A stretch of DNA of 43,571 nt. It comes from Actinoallomurus soli (GTDB lineage: Bacteria; Actinomycetota; Actinomycetes; Streptosporangiales; Streptosporangiaceae). Position numbers and translations under genes: made by a program. Below the pieces are notes generated by a model, which made no database searches, was not told the DNA's origin, and saw nothing but the letters and a program-made list of their open reading frames with translations. Where the stretch lies: NCBI RefSeq assembly GCF_024055715.1, contig NZ_JAMXMV010000039.1, positions 1-43,571 of the forward strand, read 5' to 3'. This document shows positions 14,419 to 23,407 of the stretch, in pieces. The stretch's first letter is position 1. Each line of letters opens with the position of its first letter.

Positions 14419-17400
14419 TCAGCCGATGGCGACGGTGAAGATGTGCATCGCCGCTGTGCCGGCGACCGCGCCGTCGCTGATATCCGGCAGCGTCAGGTAT
14501 CGCACCGTCTTGCCTGTCTGGAGTGGTATCGCGGCGTAATACAGGCTCACCTGCTGGTCCTCCCGGCCGCCGGCGGTGTTGATGTACGGGACCGTGGTGA
14601 CGATGTCGCCGCCGATCGCCGCGTTGGCCCACCAGTCCGCGAAGCTGATGGTGTGTGAGTCGGTGGTGCCGTCGGTGTAGGTCACGGTCGCGGTCCCGAC
14701 CGAGCTGCCGTAGTCACCGGTGCCGATCAGGCCGAGTGTGCGGCCGGAGCCGGAGATGGCGATGGTCTGCCCGCCGGCCGCTCCGCCGGCGACCACGTTG
14801 TCCGGGGTGCCCGGTTGCGCCTTCGGCCAGGTGAAGGTCAACCCGTCGTGGGTGAAGGTGGCGCCTGGGGTGAGGCTGGGCGTCGCGTTCGCCAGCGCTT
14901 GGGCGGAGAAACTGGCGCCGTTGCCGTCGATGTCGCCCGTGCCGGGGTCGGCGTCGTCACTGATGGCCACGTTGTTGTACGCCGCTGGGAACGATGAGTA
15001 CGGCGGATGCGGCAGCAGCGTGGTGGTCGCGTCCATAGAGGTGCCACGCCCGTTGACGGAGGTGAATGTCGCCTGCGCCGATAGAGCGAATTTGCCCGGT
15101 TGAGCCGAGGCCGGCACGTCCACATGCCAGGTGGTGCTGACCGTCTGGCCGGCCGCCACGGTGGTGAAGGTGGACGGTGACGCGGCCTGGGAGGTCCAGC
15201 CGCTGGGCACGGTCAGCGTCAGGCTCACGTCGCGCAGCGGCTGGGCACCCGCCGGGTTGGGCAGCGTGGTGGTGGCGGTGAACGTCGTGCCCGGCTGTAC
15301 CTGGGCCGGCGCGCTCAGCGTGAACGGCTGCTTGACCACGACCGGGGTGGAGCCGGTGACCCCGTTCACCGTGACGCTGATGGTCGCCACGCCGGGGGCG
15401 ACCAGGGTGACCTTGCCGGCCGGGCTCACCCGGGCCACCCGCGGATCGCTGCTGCGGTACCCGACCCGAGTGTGCGCCAGGTCGACGAACGACTCGTCGT
15501 TGTTCACCGCCTCGACGATGTGGTCGGCCCGGACGTGCTGGGATGCCTGCGCCGTGTCATCGGCGATCCACGGGTTCTTGCCTGCGAGGTCGATGCTCTC
15601 GCCCGGCGCGAACACCACGTGATCGGGCTGCACGGTCACGTACCGCGTCCTCGGGGTGATGGTTCCGGTGACGCGCACCGTGCTGGTGCCGACGATGTGG
15701 TCGGCGTCGGTGCCCACCCTGAACTGGTAGGGGCCGTCGTACACCACGTCGCGATGTCGGCCCTCGTCCCAGAAGGCCAGATCGCTCACGTGCACCGGAA
15801 TGGCCAGATGCTGGGTCTGGCCGGGCGGCAGGACGTTCGTCTTCTGGAATCCGGCCAGTCGTTCGCGCGGGAGTTCCACGCCGGGCACGGTGAACGGCGT
15901 GGCCGCGTAGAGCTGGGCGACGGTGGCGCCGGCCTTGCGGCCGGTATTGGTCACGTCCAGCCGTACGGTCACCTGCCCGTCCGCGTGGACGGTCCGGGTG
16001 TCGGTACGCACGTGCGAGTAGGCGAAGCCGGTGTAGGAGAGGCCATGGCCGAACGGATACGTCGGCGTGCCGGTGAAGTACTGGTAGGTGCGGCCGATGC
16101 CACCGGTCTGGGACGGGGTGAGGCCGTAGTTCTTCATCCCGGGCAGTTGTGCGTCGTCGGCGTACCAGGTGAAGTCCAGGTGCCCACTGGGATTCTGCTT
16201 GCCGAACAGCACGTCGGCCAGCGCGGTGCCTTGGCTCTCCCCGTTGTACGCACTGAACACGATGGCCGGGAAGTCGTCCTTGACCTTGTCGATGGTGACC
16301 GGGCCGCCTGCCTGGAGGGCCAGCGCCGTACGCGGATTGCCGACCGCTTTCACCTGGTCGATCAGCGAGTCGTAGTTACCCGGCATGGCGATCGTGGTGC
16401 GATCCTTGCCCTCGGTGGCCAGGTTCGTGTCCGTGCCGGCGAACACCACCACCAGGTCGGCGGTTCGGATCGCGGCGAGGGTCTGCGCCGAGCATTTCGC
16501 CGCCGTGGTCGCGCCGGTGGACGTGCCGCACGCGTCGAAGGTGACCGTGGCCTTCGGGTCGGCCGCCTTGATCGCGGACGTGATGCCCTGTACCGCGTTC
16601 ACCTGGAGCGCCGGTTCGCCGGAGTAGTCGCCGAGAGTGACCGTGCCGGCCAGGTCACCGACGACGACCACGTTGTCGAGCGTGGCCGGATCGGCCGGGA
16701 GCAGCGGTGCGTCGGTGTGGGGCACCGGGTCGTTCTTCAGTAGCACCAACGAGTTCGCCGCGACCTTTTCGGCCAGCGCCTGATGAGCCGGGCTCTGGAT
16801 CTGATCCTTAGTGATCTTCGTGTAGGCCACCTTGCTCGGCGGGTCGAACTCGCCGGTCCGCATGCGCATGGTGAACAGGTGCACCAGTGCGTCGTCGATC
16901 ACGCCCTCGGACAGCACCCCGGCCTGGATGGCCTCCTTGATGTTCGCGGAGGTGTCCTCCGAGCCGGTGCAGTTGAGCTGAGTGCCCGCGCGCAGTGCGT
17001 ACGCCTGGCCACCGGCGGCACCGGAGACCTGCCGGCCGGTCGCGGTGTTCGTCCACTGTGGCGTGCCGTTGGTGGTGGCCGTGGTCCAGCCCGGCGGCGC
17101 CCAGTCATGGCTGCCCGGCGCGTAGACGTCGCCGACGGCGCCGCAGTCGGACGTGGTGTAGCCGTTGAACCCGTACGTTCGCTGCGCCAACGCGTTCGCC
17201 GTGTAGGTGTCGGCCGGGGCCGGCGTGCCGTTGATCGCGTTGTACGAGGTCATCAGGCCGGACACGTGGGCGTTCTGGATCAGATCCCGGAACTGCCTGG
17301 TGTAGTAGTCACGGATGTTGGCGTCCGTGGTGTCCGAGGAGTCCGCGTGCCGGTCGTTCTCCACGTCGTTGAGCGCGTAATGCTTGGCCGTGGCGGCGAC

Positions 17401-18087
17401 CTTGAGATAAGGCGTCATCGGCCGGCCGGATGGGGTTTGGCCCTGGTAGCCGTTCACGAACGCACCGGCCATCCGGCCGACCAGGTACGGGTCCTCGCCG
17501 AATCCTTCGTCGGTGCGGCCCCACCGGGGGTCGCGGTCCATGTTCACGGTCGGGGCCCAGTAGGTCAGCGAGCCGTAGTCGCTCGCGGACGGGCCGAGGT
17601 TGTTCTGCGCGACACCCCACAGCGACTTGTCCAACATGCCGCGGGCTTCGTCGGAGATCGCCGTGGTCTCCTGGTAGATCAGGTTCGGATCCCAGGACAT
17701 GGTGCCGGCCAGGTTGGTCGGGAAGCTCGTCGCGTGCACCCCGCCGCCGACGGTGCCGTGATCGGTGTTCGCGCCGAGCGTGTTGAGCCCGTGCTGGCCC
17801 TCGCTCCAGTACGTGTACTGCTGTACGCCGAGTCGGGGAATGGCCGGAGCGCTGTTCGTGTGCAGCTGCTGTACCTTCTCGTCGAGAGTCATGCGGGAGA
17901 CGAGGTCGGCAGCCCGCTCGGCGAAGCTGTAGTGGGTATCGCGGTAGTCCGGGAGCACGGTCGCGGTCGGCTGGGCCGCCGTGGCCTCGGTCGCGGACGG
18001 GACCAGTGTGGCCGCCGTCATCGCCGCGACGAGCAAAGAAGAGGCAACGGACCGTGCGCGCCGCCGGCCGGGAGAGGCTAAGGACAT
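14419..18087 (-). CDS. secreted GH3 glycoside hydrolase (beta-glucosidase/beta-xylosidase type) with Ig-like modules
   Basis: A 1222-residue secreted enzyme. I chose ATG 18085-18087 because GGAG lies at the right distance. A signal peptide (~1-38: Arg-rich start, LLVAAMTAATLVP, cleavage near TAA) precedes the GH3 N-terminal barrel (~45-390). It has substrate-binding KH at 235-236 and the nucleophile Asp314 in TTSDCGAV. The GH3 C-terminal domain, a fibronectin-III-like domain (ending ~810), a Big2-like Ig module (YRSSDPRVARVSPAGKVTLV), a NEW3/NPCBM-associated-like segment (TLTVPSGW) and a C-terminal beta domain of ~170 residues follow. The sequence order resembles xylosidase/glucosidase GH3 enzymes acting on plant oligosaccharides, but exact specificity is not readable. 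It is divergent from a CE1-like esterase, supporting hemicellulose breakdown. Confidence 0.93.
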   Translation of the reverse strand: MSLASPGRRRARSVASSLLVAAMTAATLVPSATEATAAQPTATVLPDYRDTHYSFAERAADLVSRMTLDEKVQQLHTNSAPAIPRLGVQQYTYWSEGQHGLNTLGANTDHGTVGGGVHATSFPTNLAGTMSWDPNLIYQETTAISDEARGMLDKSLWGVAQNNLGPSASDYGSLTYWAPTVNMDRDPRWGRTDEGFGEDPYLVGRMAGAFVNGYQGQTPSGRPMTPYLKVAATAKHYALNDVENDRHADSSDTTDANIRDYYTRQFRDLIQNAHVSGLMTSYNAINGTPAPADTYTANALAQRTYGFNGYTTSDCGAVGDVYAPGSHDWAPPGWTTATTNGTPQWTNTATGRQVSGAAGGQAYALRAGTQLNCTGSEDTSANIKEAIQAGVLSEGVIDDALVHLFTMRMRTGEFDPPSKVAYTKITKDQIQSPAHQALAEKVAANSLVLLKNDPVPHTDAPLLPADPATLDNVVVVGDLAGTVTLGDYSGEPALQVNAVQGITSAIKAADPKATVTFDACGTSTGATTAAKCSAQTLAAIRTADLVVVFAGTDTNLATEGKDRTTIAMPGNYDSLIDQVKAVGNPRTALALQAGGPVTIDKVKDDFPAIVFSAYNGESQGTALADVLFGKQNPSGHLDFTWYADDAQLPGMKNYGLTPSQTGGIGRTYQYFTGTPTYPFGHGLSYTGFAYSHVRTDTRTVHADGQVTVRLDVTNTGRKAGATVAQLYAATPFTVPGVELPRERLAGFQKTNVLPPGQTQHLAIPVHVSDLAFWDEGRHRDVVYDGPYQFRVGTDADHIVGTSTVRVTGTITPRTRYVTVQPDHVVFAPGESIDLAGKNPWIADDTAQASQHVRADHIVEAVNNDESFVDLAHTRVGYRSSDPRVARVSPAGKVTLVAPGVATISVTVNGVTGSTPVVVKQPFTLSAPAQVQPGTTFTATTTLPNPAGAQPLRDVSLTLTVPSGWTSQAASPSTFTTVAAGQTVSTTWHVDVPASAQPGKFALSAQATFTSVNGRGTSMDATTTLLPHPPYSSFPAAYNNVAISDDADPGTGDIDGNGASFSAQALANATPSLTPGATFTHDGLTFTWPKAQPGTPDNVVAGGAAGGQTIAISGSGRTLGLIGTGDYGSSVGTATVTYTDGTTDSHTISFADWWANAAIGGDIVTTVPYINTAGGREDQQVSLYYAAIPLQTGKTVRYLTLPDISDGAVAGTAAMHIFTVAIG

Positions 18088-18622
18088 CGGAATCTCCATC
18101 GTCAGTGTTCGGTGGCGCGTCGGCAGGACGTAAGAGTCGTGAGGTCTGCTCAACGAGGCCCGGGGGAATGTGAAACTCATAGTCCGAACTCGGGTGACAT
18201 TCGCCATCAAATCGATAGCAGGTGATCGACCATGCTGCAAGCAGCCGAATTCGCCTTCGCGCCGAGATGCCGACGGACTTCAAGCCGGGCGAAATGAATC
18301 GGCCGGTGAGTTGCCCGAGGCCGGCAGCGGACAGGCCCTGGTCGTCGGCCTCCGCGATCGCAACGATGAACTCGTCCTCAATCGGCCGTTCGCGCAATGA
18401 GCGGATGAAACTTACACGGCAGATGGCCGCGCCTTCGCCCCTGCCAGGGCCGGATCGGCAGGTTGCTTCGCTGGTCCGAGGCGGTGCCAGATGGATATGC
18501 CCGCTCGTCCGCCAGGGCGGGCCGTTGACCCGCTGGGCCGACGGGACGAACATCTGGGCTTCTCCGGTAACGACGCGACTCGTTGTTCTGCGCTGACGAA
18601 GGCCCACGGGCGAGGAGGTCCC
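18088..18622. other. intergenic region between GH3 and esterase genes
   Basis: 535 bases separate the two divergent secreted-enzyme genes and must hold both promoters. No convincing gene is present. On the minus strand around 18270-18400 one frame reads IVAIAEADDQGLSAAGLG...FISPGLKSVGI, which weakly resembles the effector-domain end of a LacI regulator (helix, then SPGLTTV-like). It lacks flanking domains, so at most it is a decayed relic. Confidence 0.35.
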
Positions 18623-20266
18623 ATGCTGCGGTCTCTGTTCCGGTTCCGGTCACTGAGATCTCGCCTGCTCGGCATCGTCCTGGCGGTCGGGGCCGTGGTC
18701 GGTGTGAGCCTGCCGGCCGCGCCCGAGGCCGCCGCCGCCTCGTTGACGCAGATCACGAGCTTCGGCACCAACCCGAGCAACCTACTGATGTACCTCTATG
18801 TGCCGAACAACGTTAAGCCCAATCCGCCGATTCTGCTGGCTTTGCACGGATGCCAGGGCACGGGACCCTATCTGTACTCCAGCACCGATTTCGGGAAACT
18901 GGCCGACCAGTACGGGTTCATCGTCATCTACCCCTCGACCAATCCCAGCGGCAGTTGTTGGGACGTCTCGTCCAATCAGGCACTGACGCGTAACGGCGGC
19001 AGCGACCCGGTCGGGCTGATGTCGATGATCACGTACACCGAGCAGCACTACGGTGGGAACCCCAACGCCGTGTACGTCACCGGCGAGTCGTCGGGCGGGA
19101 TGATGACCGACGTCATGCTCGCCGACTACCCCGACGTGTTCAAGGCGGGCGCAGCGTTCATGGGCGTGCCCTACCACTGCTTCTATACCGGAACGGTCCG
19201 CGGATGGAACGGGGCCTGTGCCGGCGGCCAGGTCATCATGAGCCCGCAGCAATGGGGCGATCTGGTGCGCAACGACGCCTACCCCGGCTACACCGGTCCG
19301 CGGCCCAGGGTGCAGTTGTGGCACGGCACCGCCGACACCACCCTGAACTACAACAACCTCGGTGAAGAGGTCAAGCAGTGGACGAACGTGCTCGGAGTGA
19401 GCCAGACCCCCTCATCGAGTGACGTCCCAGTCACCAACTGGAACCGGACCCGCTACAACGACAGCTCCGGAACCACGCAGGTCGAGGCGTACAGTATCGC
19501 CGGCGCCGGGCACCAGTTGCCGATCCAGGGCACGGCGATGGCCGCCTACGCCATTCACTTCATGGGTCTGGACGGCAGCGGATCCACCGGCGGCAACACG
19601 GTCACCGTCACCAATCCCGGCAACCAGACGGCCGCTTCCGGCACCCCGATCAATGCGCTTCAGATCCACGCCACCGACTCGGCGAGCGGGCAGACACTCA
19701 CCTACAGCGCCACCGGCCTTCCCCCCGGCCTGGCGATCAGCTCCAGCGGCCTGATCACCGGCACTCCCACCAGCGGCGGAAGCTTCTCCACGACCGTCAG
19801 GGCCACCGACCCCACCGGCGCCACCGGTTCCACGACGTTCACCTGGACCGTCAGCGGCGCCACCACCGGCAGCACGGGTGCGCTGCGCGCGGTGGGCGCG
19901 GGTAAGTGCCTGGATGATCCGAACTCGACCGCCACGCTGGGCACGCAGCAGCAGATCTACAGCTGCAACGGTCAGGCGAACCAGACCTGGACGCACGACT
20001 CCTCGAAGGAGCTGACGGTCACGGTCGGCGGCAGCACCCTGTGCCTTGACGCCAACGGCCAGGGCACCACCAACGGCACCAAAGCGGTCATCTGGTCCTG
20101 TAACGGCCAGGTGAACCAGCAGTGGAACCTTAACTCCAACGGTACGATCACCGGCGTCCAGTCGGGCCTGTGCCTGGATGTGACCGGCGCGGGAACCGCC
20201 AACGGCGCCCTGGTCGAACTTTGGTCGTGCAACGGCGGCAGCAACCAGCAGTGGTCCCTCGGATAG
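18623..20266 (+). CDS. secreted CE1-like esterase/PHB-depolymerase-type hydrolase with ricin-type lectin
   Basis: A 547-residue secreted protein. The ATG at 18623 has GAGGAGG at 18612-18618. A signal peptide (~1-39, ending EAAAA) is followed by an alpha/beta-hydrolase of the LpqC/PHB-depolymerase type (~40-315) with oxyanion segment ALHGCQG, nucleophile Ser156 in GESSG, Asp238 in GTADTT and His297 in GAGHQLP. A putative Ig-like domain (~330-415, LPPGLAISSSGLITGTP) and a C-terminal ricin B/CBM13 trefoil (~420-547) with three CLD...QQW repeats follow. Such enzymes deacetylate xylan or hydrolyse polyesters, and the carbohydrate-binding module and adjacent GH3 favour acetyl-xylan or feruloyl-type activity (inference). 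It would act outside the cell. Confidence 0.92.
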   Translation: MLRSLFRFRSLRSRLLGIVLAVGAVVGVSLPAAPEAAAASLTQITSFGTNPSNLLMYLYVPNNVKPNPPILLALHGCQGTGPYLYSSTDFGKLADQYGFIVIYPSTNPSGSCWDVSSNQALTRNGGSDPVGLMSMITYTEQHYGGNPNAVYVTGESSGGMMTDVMLADYPDVFKAGAAFMGVPYHCFYTGTVRGWNGACAGGQVIMSPQQWGDLVRNDAYPGYTGPRPRVQLWHGTADTTLNYNNLGEEVKQWTNVLGVSQTPSSSDVPVTNWNRTRYNDSSGTTQVEAYSIAGAGHQLPIQGTAMAAYAIHFMGLDGSGSTGGNTVTVTNPGNQTAASGTPINALQIHATDSASGQTLTYSATGLPPGLAISSSGLITGTPTSGGSFSTTVRATDPTGATGSTTFTWTVSGATTGSTGALRAVGAGKCLDDPNSTATLGTQQQIYSCNGQANQTWTHDSSKELTVTVGGSTLCLDANGQGTTNGTKAVIWSCNGQVNQQWNLNSNGTITGVQSGLCLDVTGAGTANGALVELWSCNGGSNQQWSLG

Positions 20267-20336
20267 CCGGAGCCTGACGCAGACCGCGTGCTGGAAAAAG
20301 GCAGGAGCACGCCTCTACCGACAAGACGCACGACCT

Positions 20337-20516
20337 GTTGAGGCCGGCCGGACCGTGCAGCAGGTGGCCGCATACCTGCAGATGAGCGACCAGGCCATTT
20401 ACAGGCGGTGCTCCCAAAAGGCGGTTCGAAGCCATCGAGGTGATGGCCGCCGAAGGCCCGCCGATTCAGACCTGCTGCTGCGTGCTCAACGTCTCTGAAT
20501 CCGGGTTCGCCACACC
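20337..20516 (+). mobile_element. IS3-family transposase debris (+ strand)
   Basis: Two short in-frame pieces: VEAGRTVQQVAAYLQMSDQAIYRR (20337-20411) resembles the HTH of an IS3 OrfA, and RRFEAIEVMAAEGPPIQTCC followed by VLNVSESGF (20419-20516) resembles the start of OrfB. The main body and the DDE core are missing. The proximity of OrfA-like and OrfB-like pieces suggests an internal deletion of one element. Confidence 0.6.
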
Positions 20517-20598
20517 TACAGCATCTCGACGAACTGCGGCTGTCGTATCCGCATGGACCTGCTGGCCGCCGCGGTCGGGAATCAGGCCGGCGCCGCGG

Positions 20599-20802
20599 TT
20601 CTTCCAGTTCCTTCTTCTCCGCGCTGGTCAGCCGCTCGGGGCCGCCATTTTCATCGGCGTCGGCCTGGGCCATCCAGTTCTGCAGGCATGACCGGCTGAT
20701 CCCCAGGTCCTTCGCGAGCTGGATGAGGGGTTTGTCGCCCTGACGCGCCAGCTCGACCGCTCGGCGCCGGAACTCCGGAGGGTGTACCGCCAGTAAGGAC
20801 AT
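20599..20802 (-). mobile_element. IS3-family OrfA remnant (- strand)
   Basis: MSLLAVHPPEFRRRAVELAR then QGDKPLIQLAKDLGISRSCLQNWMAQADADENG and LTSAEKKELEE is the near-complete N-terminus of an IS3-type OrfA with its HTH. After residue ~68 the sequence degenerates. It is a different copy from, and opposite in direction to, the + strand debris just to the left. Its start codon region abuts a Tn3 fragment on the + strand. Confidence 0.75.
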
Positions 20803-21075
20803 CTTCTACGGCAAGGCCGGCGACCTGACCGGCGATGACCGCGAGCACGTCGAGGTCTCCGCGCTCGCCCTGCACCGGATCACCGCGGCGATCACTCACC
20901 TCAACGAGTTGAAGTTCTCCACCACGTTCAGGTCCTCGCCGATCTCCCGGCGGAGCTCTTCGTCGGCCGAGTAGTCGCAGATGAAGATGATGCGGATCAT
21001 GGGGCCGAGTTCTTCGAGGGCCTGGTAGGTGGGGTGCTTGGGACCGCCGCCGGTCAAGTGGCGCAGCATCTGTGG
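20795..21075. pseudogene. Tn3-family transposase remnant carrying a local inversion
   Basis: On the minus strand, 21075 to ~20908 encodes LRHLTGGGPKHPTYQALEEL...SADEELRREIGEDLNVVENFNS. On the plus strand, ~20795 to ~20911 encodes KDIFYGKAGDLTGDDREHVEVSALALH. In intact Tn3 transposases the second block directly follows the first (VVEN.NS then DIFYGKAGDL). The two pieces are therefore one gene segment in which ~115 bp has been flipped in place. The rest of the transposase is absent. Confidence 0.75.
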
Positions 21076-21115
21076 GACGCGGCGGTCCGCAGCCGTAGTG
21101 CGTGTTCGGATGCGA

Positions 21116-22156
21116 TTACTGTGAAGAAACGGGGCGCTGTGACAGTGCGGCGCCGGCGAGAATCACCACAGCGCCTACCGGCTGGTGCCAGTTCAGCATT
21201 TCGCCCAGCACGAGGACGCCGGCGACGGTAGAGATGATGGGCACGAGGTACGTCACCATGGATGCCACCGTGGCGCCCGCGTCACGCACCAGTCCGTACT
21301 GAATCAAGAAGGCTATGCCCGTACCCACCGTGCCGAGGGTGAGGAGCGACAGGGACTGAGCGAGTGGGAACTGGCGGGGCAGGGAGGTGAGGAACGGTGT
21401 GACCAGGGCCAGTTCGACGGCCCCGGCCGTCAGCTGAGCCGCGGACAGGGAGACGATGGAGTGTCCGGAGTCCGTGAGGAAACGACGGACGTACACCCAG
21501 CCGGCGCCCATGCCCAGCGCGGCCGTCAGTGCGAGGCCCGCGCCCACCGGATCGCCGACGTCCGCGCCGTTCCAGACGCCGAAGACCACGAGGACGCCGA
21601 GAAAGCCGATGGCCATGCCCGCCAGCCGGTTCCTGTTGGGCCGCTCGTTCGGTAGTGCGCTGATCGCCACGAGCAGCGTGAACAGCGGTGTCGTGGCGTT
21701 GCAGATCCCGGCGAGCGCGGAGGTGATGCGCTCCTCCGAGTAGGCGAAGAGCGTGAACGGCAGGGCGTTGAGCAGGAAGCCCGCGGCAGCGAGATGCAAC
21801 CACAGGACCGGCCTACGGGGCAGCGCATCACGCTTGACCGCGAGCACCACCAGCAGCGCCAAGGCTCCGAGCGCCACCCGTCCCAGGGCGACTTGAAGCG
21901 GCGCGAAAGTCTCTCCGCTGACCTTGACGAAGAGAAAGCTGAGGCCCCAGACCAGGGCCAGCAGCAGAAAGCGGATGCGCCAGTCGAGGCTGCGGCGGGA
22001 ACCGGACGGCGAACCCTCGGCCGCTTCAACTGGCGAGGACGGAGTGCCGGTTGCGAAACGGCCGTTGGGACGGTGACCGGGAGGCACCGCAGGTGAGGGC
22101 GAAACCCTGTCCCCGTTGTCGGTCGCGCTCTCGGTCGTGGAGGAGACTGAGTCCAT
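21116..22156 (-). CDS. EamA/DMT-superfamily membrane exporter
   Basis: A 346-residue inner-membrane transporter. An unusually long hydrophilic N-terminus (~1-65, Ser/Pro-rich) precedes ten hydrophobic segments arranged as two EamA repeats, beginning FLLLALVWGLSFLFVKVSGE and ending LVLGEMLNWHQPVGAVVILAGAALSQ, the typical GE...G..LI.G.. signature. The family exports amino acids, their analogues or other small metabolites. The gene is divergent from a LysR regulator with 75 bases between, a common exporter/regulator pairing. The start at 22154-22156 lacks a strong ribosome-binding site. GTG codons two positions upstream, or a later start near the first membrane segment, are possible. Confidence 0.9.
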   Translation of the reverse strand: MDSVSSTTESATDNGDRVSPSPAVPPGHRPNGRFATGTPSSPVEAAEGSPSGSRRSLDWRIRFLLLALVWGLSFLFVKVSGETFAPLQVALGRVALGALALLVVLAVKRDALPRRPVLWLHLAAAGFLLNALPFTLFAYSEERITSALAGICNATTPLFTLLVAISALPNERPNRNRLAGMAIGFLGVLVVFGVWNGADVGDPVGAGLALTAALGMGAGWVYVRRFLTDSGHSIVSLSAAQLTAGAVELALVTPFLTSLPRQFPLAQSLSLLTLGTVGTGIAFLIQYGLVRDAGATVASMVTYLVPIISTVAGVLVLGEMLNWHQPVGAVVILAGAALSQRPVSSQ

Positions 22157-22231
22157 GGCCACCACTCTGCGATCGAGAGAAGCCCAGGACAAGCGAGGTT
22201 TTGTGAGCTCTGTTTGTAGCGTGCGTTCAAC
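22157..22231. promoter_or_regulatory. shared regulatory region of EamA and LysR genes
   Basis: This 75-base gap separates divergent starts and must contain both promoters. The AT-richer segment TTTTGTGAGCTCTGTTTGTAG (in two overlapping parts, ~22198-22219) is the likeliest place for LysR binding, but I do not see an unambiguous T-N11-A dyad with long arms. No further detail can be supported. Confidence 0.4.
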
Positions 22232-23140
22232 GTGCTGAACCTGGATCGACTTCGCAGCCTGCAGGCCGTGGCCGCCCTCGGCTCGGTCAGCGGGGCAGCA
22301 GCGGTGCTGCACCTGACGCCCTCGGCCGTGTCCCAGCACCTTCGCAAACTTGAGCAGGAGACCGGCCACCAACTGGTCACCCGGACGGGCCGCGGAGTGG
22401 AACTCACGCCCAACGCACGGTTGCTGGCGGAGCGCGCGCGACACATCCTGGCCCTGGTCGACGAGACCGAGGCCGAGCTCCAGTCGCGCAACGACCATCC
22501 CGTGGGCCGGCTGGCCCTGGGTGCCTTCCCCACCGCGGCGCGCGGCGTGGTGCCGCGGGCCTTGCGCATCCTGTCCGAGCGGGCACCGCAACTGGAGATC
22601 CGCGTGCGGGAGTTGGACCATGATTCCCCTCTGGCGCAGGTGGAGCGCGGCGAGCTGGATGTCGGTATAGCCCAGGACTGGGAGCACATGCCGATCTCCT
22701 GGACCGGTAATCTGCGAAGGCGCCTGCTCATGGTGGATACGGCATGTGTGGCGCTGCCCGCGGATCACGCCCTGGCGGACCGCACCGCCGTACGTGTGAG
22801 CGAGTTGGCCGACGCATCCTGGATCAGCCGACCTCAGCGCTCGACCTGCCATGAATGGCTCCTGCACACCATGCGGGCGCAGGGCGCGGAACCACGCATC
22901 GTGCATGTGGTGGCCGAACACCCCACCCAGATCGCCCTGGTCTCCGCCGGCGTGGGCCTCGCGATGGTCCCCAGCCTGGGCCTGAGTCACCTCCTCCCGA
23001 AGGACGTGGTGGCTTTGCCCGTCGAACCGCGCCTCACCCGCAGGATCTACGCGGTGTGGCGTCCGGAGGCCGCGGTACGCCCCTCCGTGCGGGTCACCAT
23101 CGAGGCACTGGCCGAGGTCGGCAGCACCCTGCACGCCTGA
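22232..23140 (+). CDS. LysR-family transcriptional regulator
   Basis: A 302-residue regulator with the LysR winged HTH at residues 1-60 (LRSLQAVAALGSVSGAAAVL, then TPSAVSQHLRKLEQETG) and a periplasmic-binding-like effector domain from ~90, including GRLALGAFPTA and a second subdomain with SAGVGLAMVPSLG. It starts at GTG 22232. Length and order are complete. It is divergent from an EamA exporter, whose expression it probably controls in response to the exported metabolite, a familiar LysE/ArgP-like logic. The ligand is not deducible. Confidence 0.93.
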   Translation: MLNLDRLRSLQAVAALGSVSGAAAVLHLTPSAVSQHLRKLEQETGHQLVTRTGRGVELTPNARLLAERARHILALVDETEAELQSRNDHPVGRLALGAFPTAARGVVPRALRILSERAPQLEIRVRELDHDSPLAQVERGELDVGIAQDWEHMPISWTGNLRRRLLMVDTACVALPADHALADRTAVRVSELADASWISRPQRSTCHEWLLHTMRAQGAEPRIVHVVAEHPTQIALVSAGVGLAMVPSLGLSHLLPKDVVALPVEPRLTRRIYAVWRPEAAVRPSVRVTIEALAEVGSTLHA

Positions 23141-23407
23141 TGTCGACCGGGCACCGCGCCGGAGGAGACACTGGACCACTCAAGACAGGGCCGCAACGCA
23201 AACCCTCGGCGCGAAGAGCCGCATGACGTCGCGCACCATACGCCGCCTGGCCGCCGGTCCGCGGCGGGCGATTTCTCGAGGATCCGCGCTAAAACCGCGC
23301 ACGCCACCAGTGGCTACCTTCACCCCGATCAGGAGATCAGCGCGGCTGCTGGGTGTACCAGCTAATTCTTCAGGATCCGGGGGCGGTTGAGTTACACGCA
23401 GGGCGAC

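Noticed and set aside
15472-18081. Long + strand frames opposite the GH3 gene
   Set aside because: Low-information Arg/Val/Gly translations with no motifs, typical of antisense in high-GC coding DNA.
18270-18400. LacI-family regulator between GH3 and esterase
   Set aside because: Only a weak 40-residue resemblance on the minus strand with no HTH or start. Kept only as a remark in the intergenic entry.
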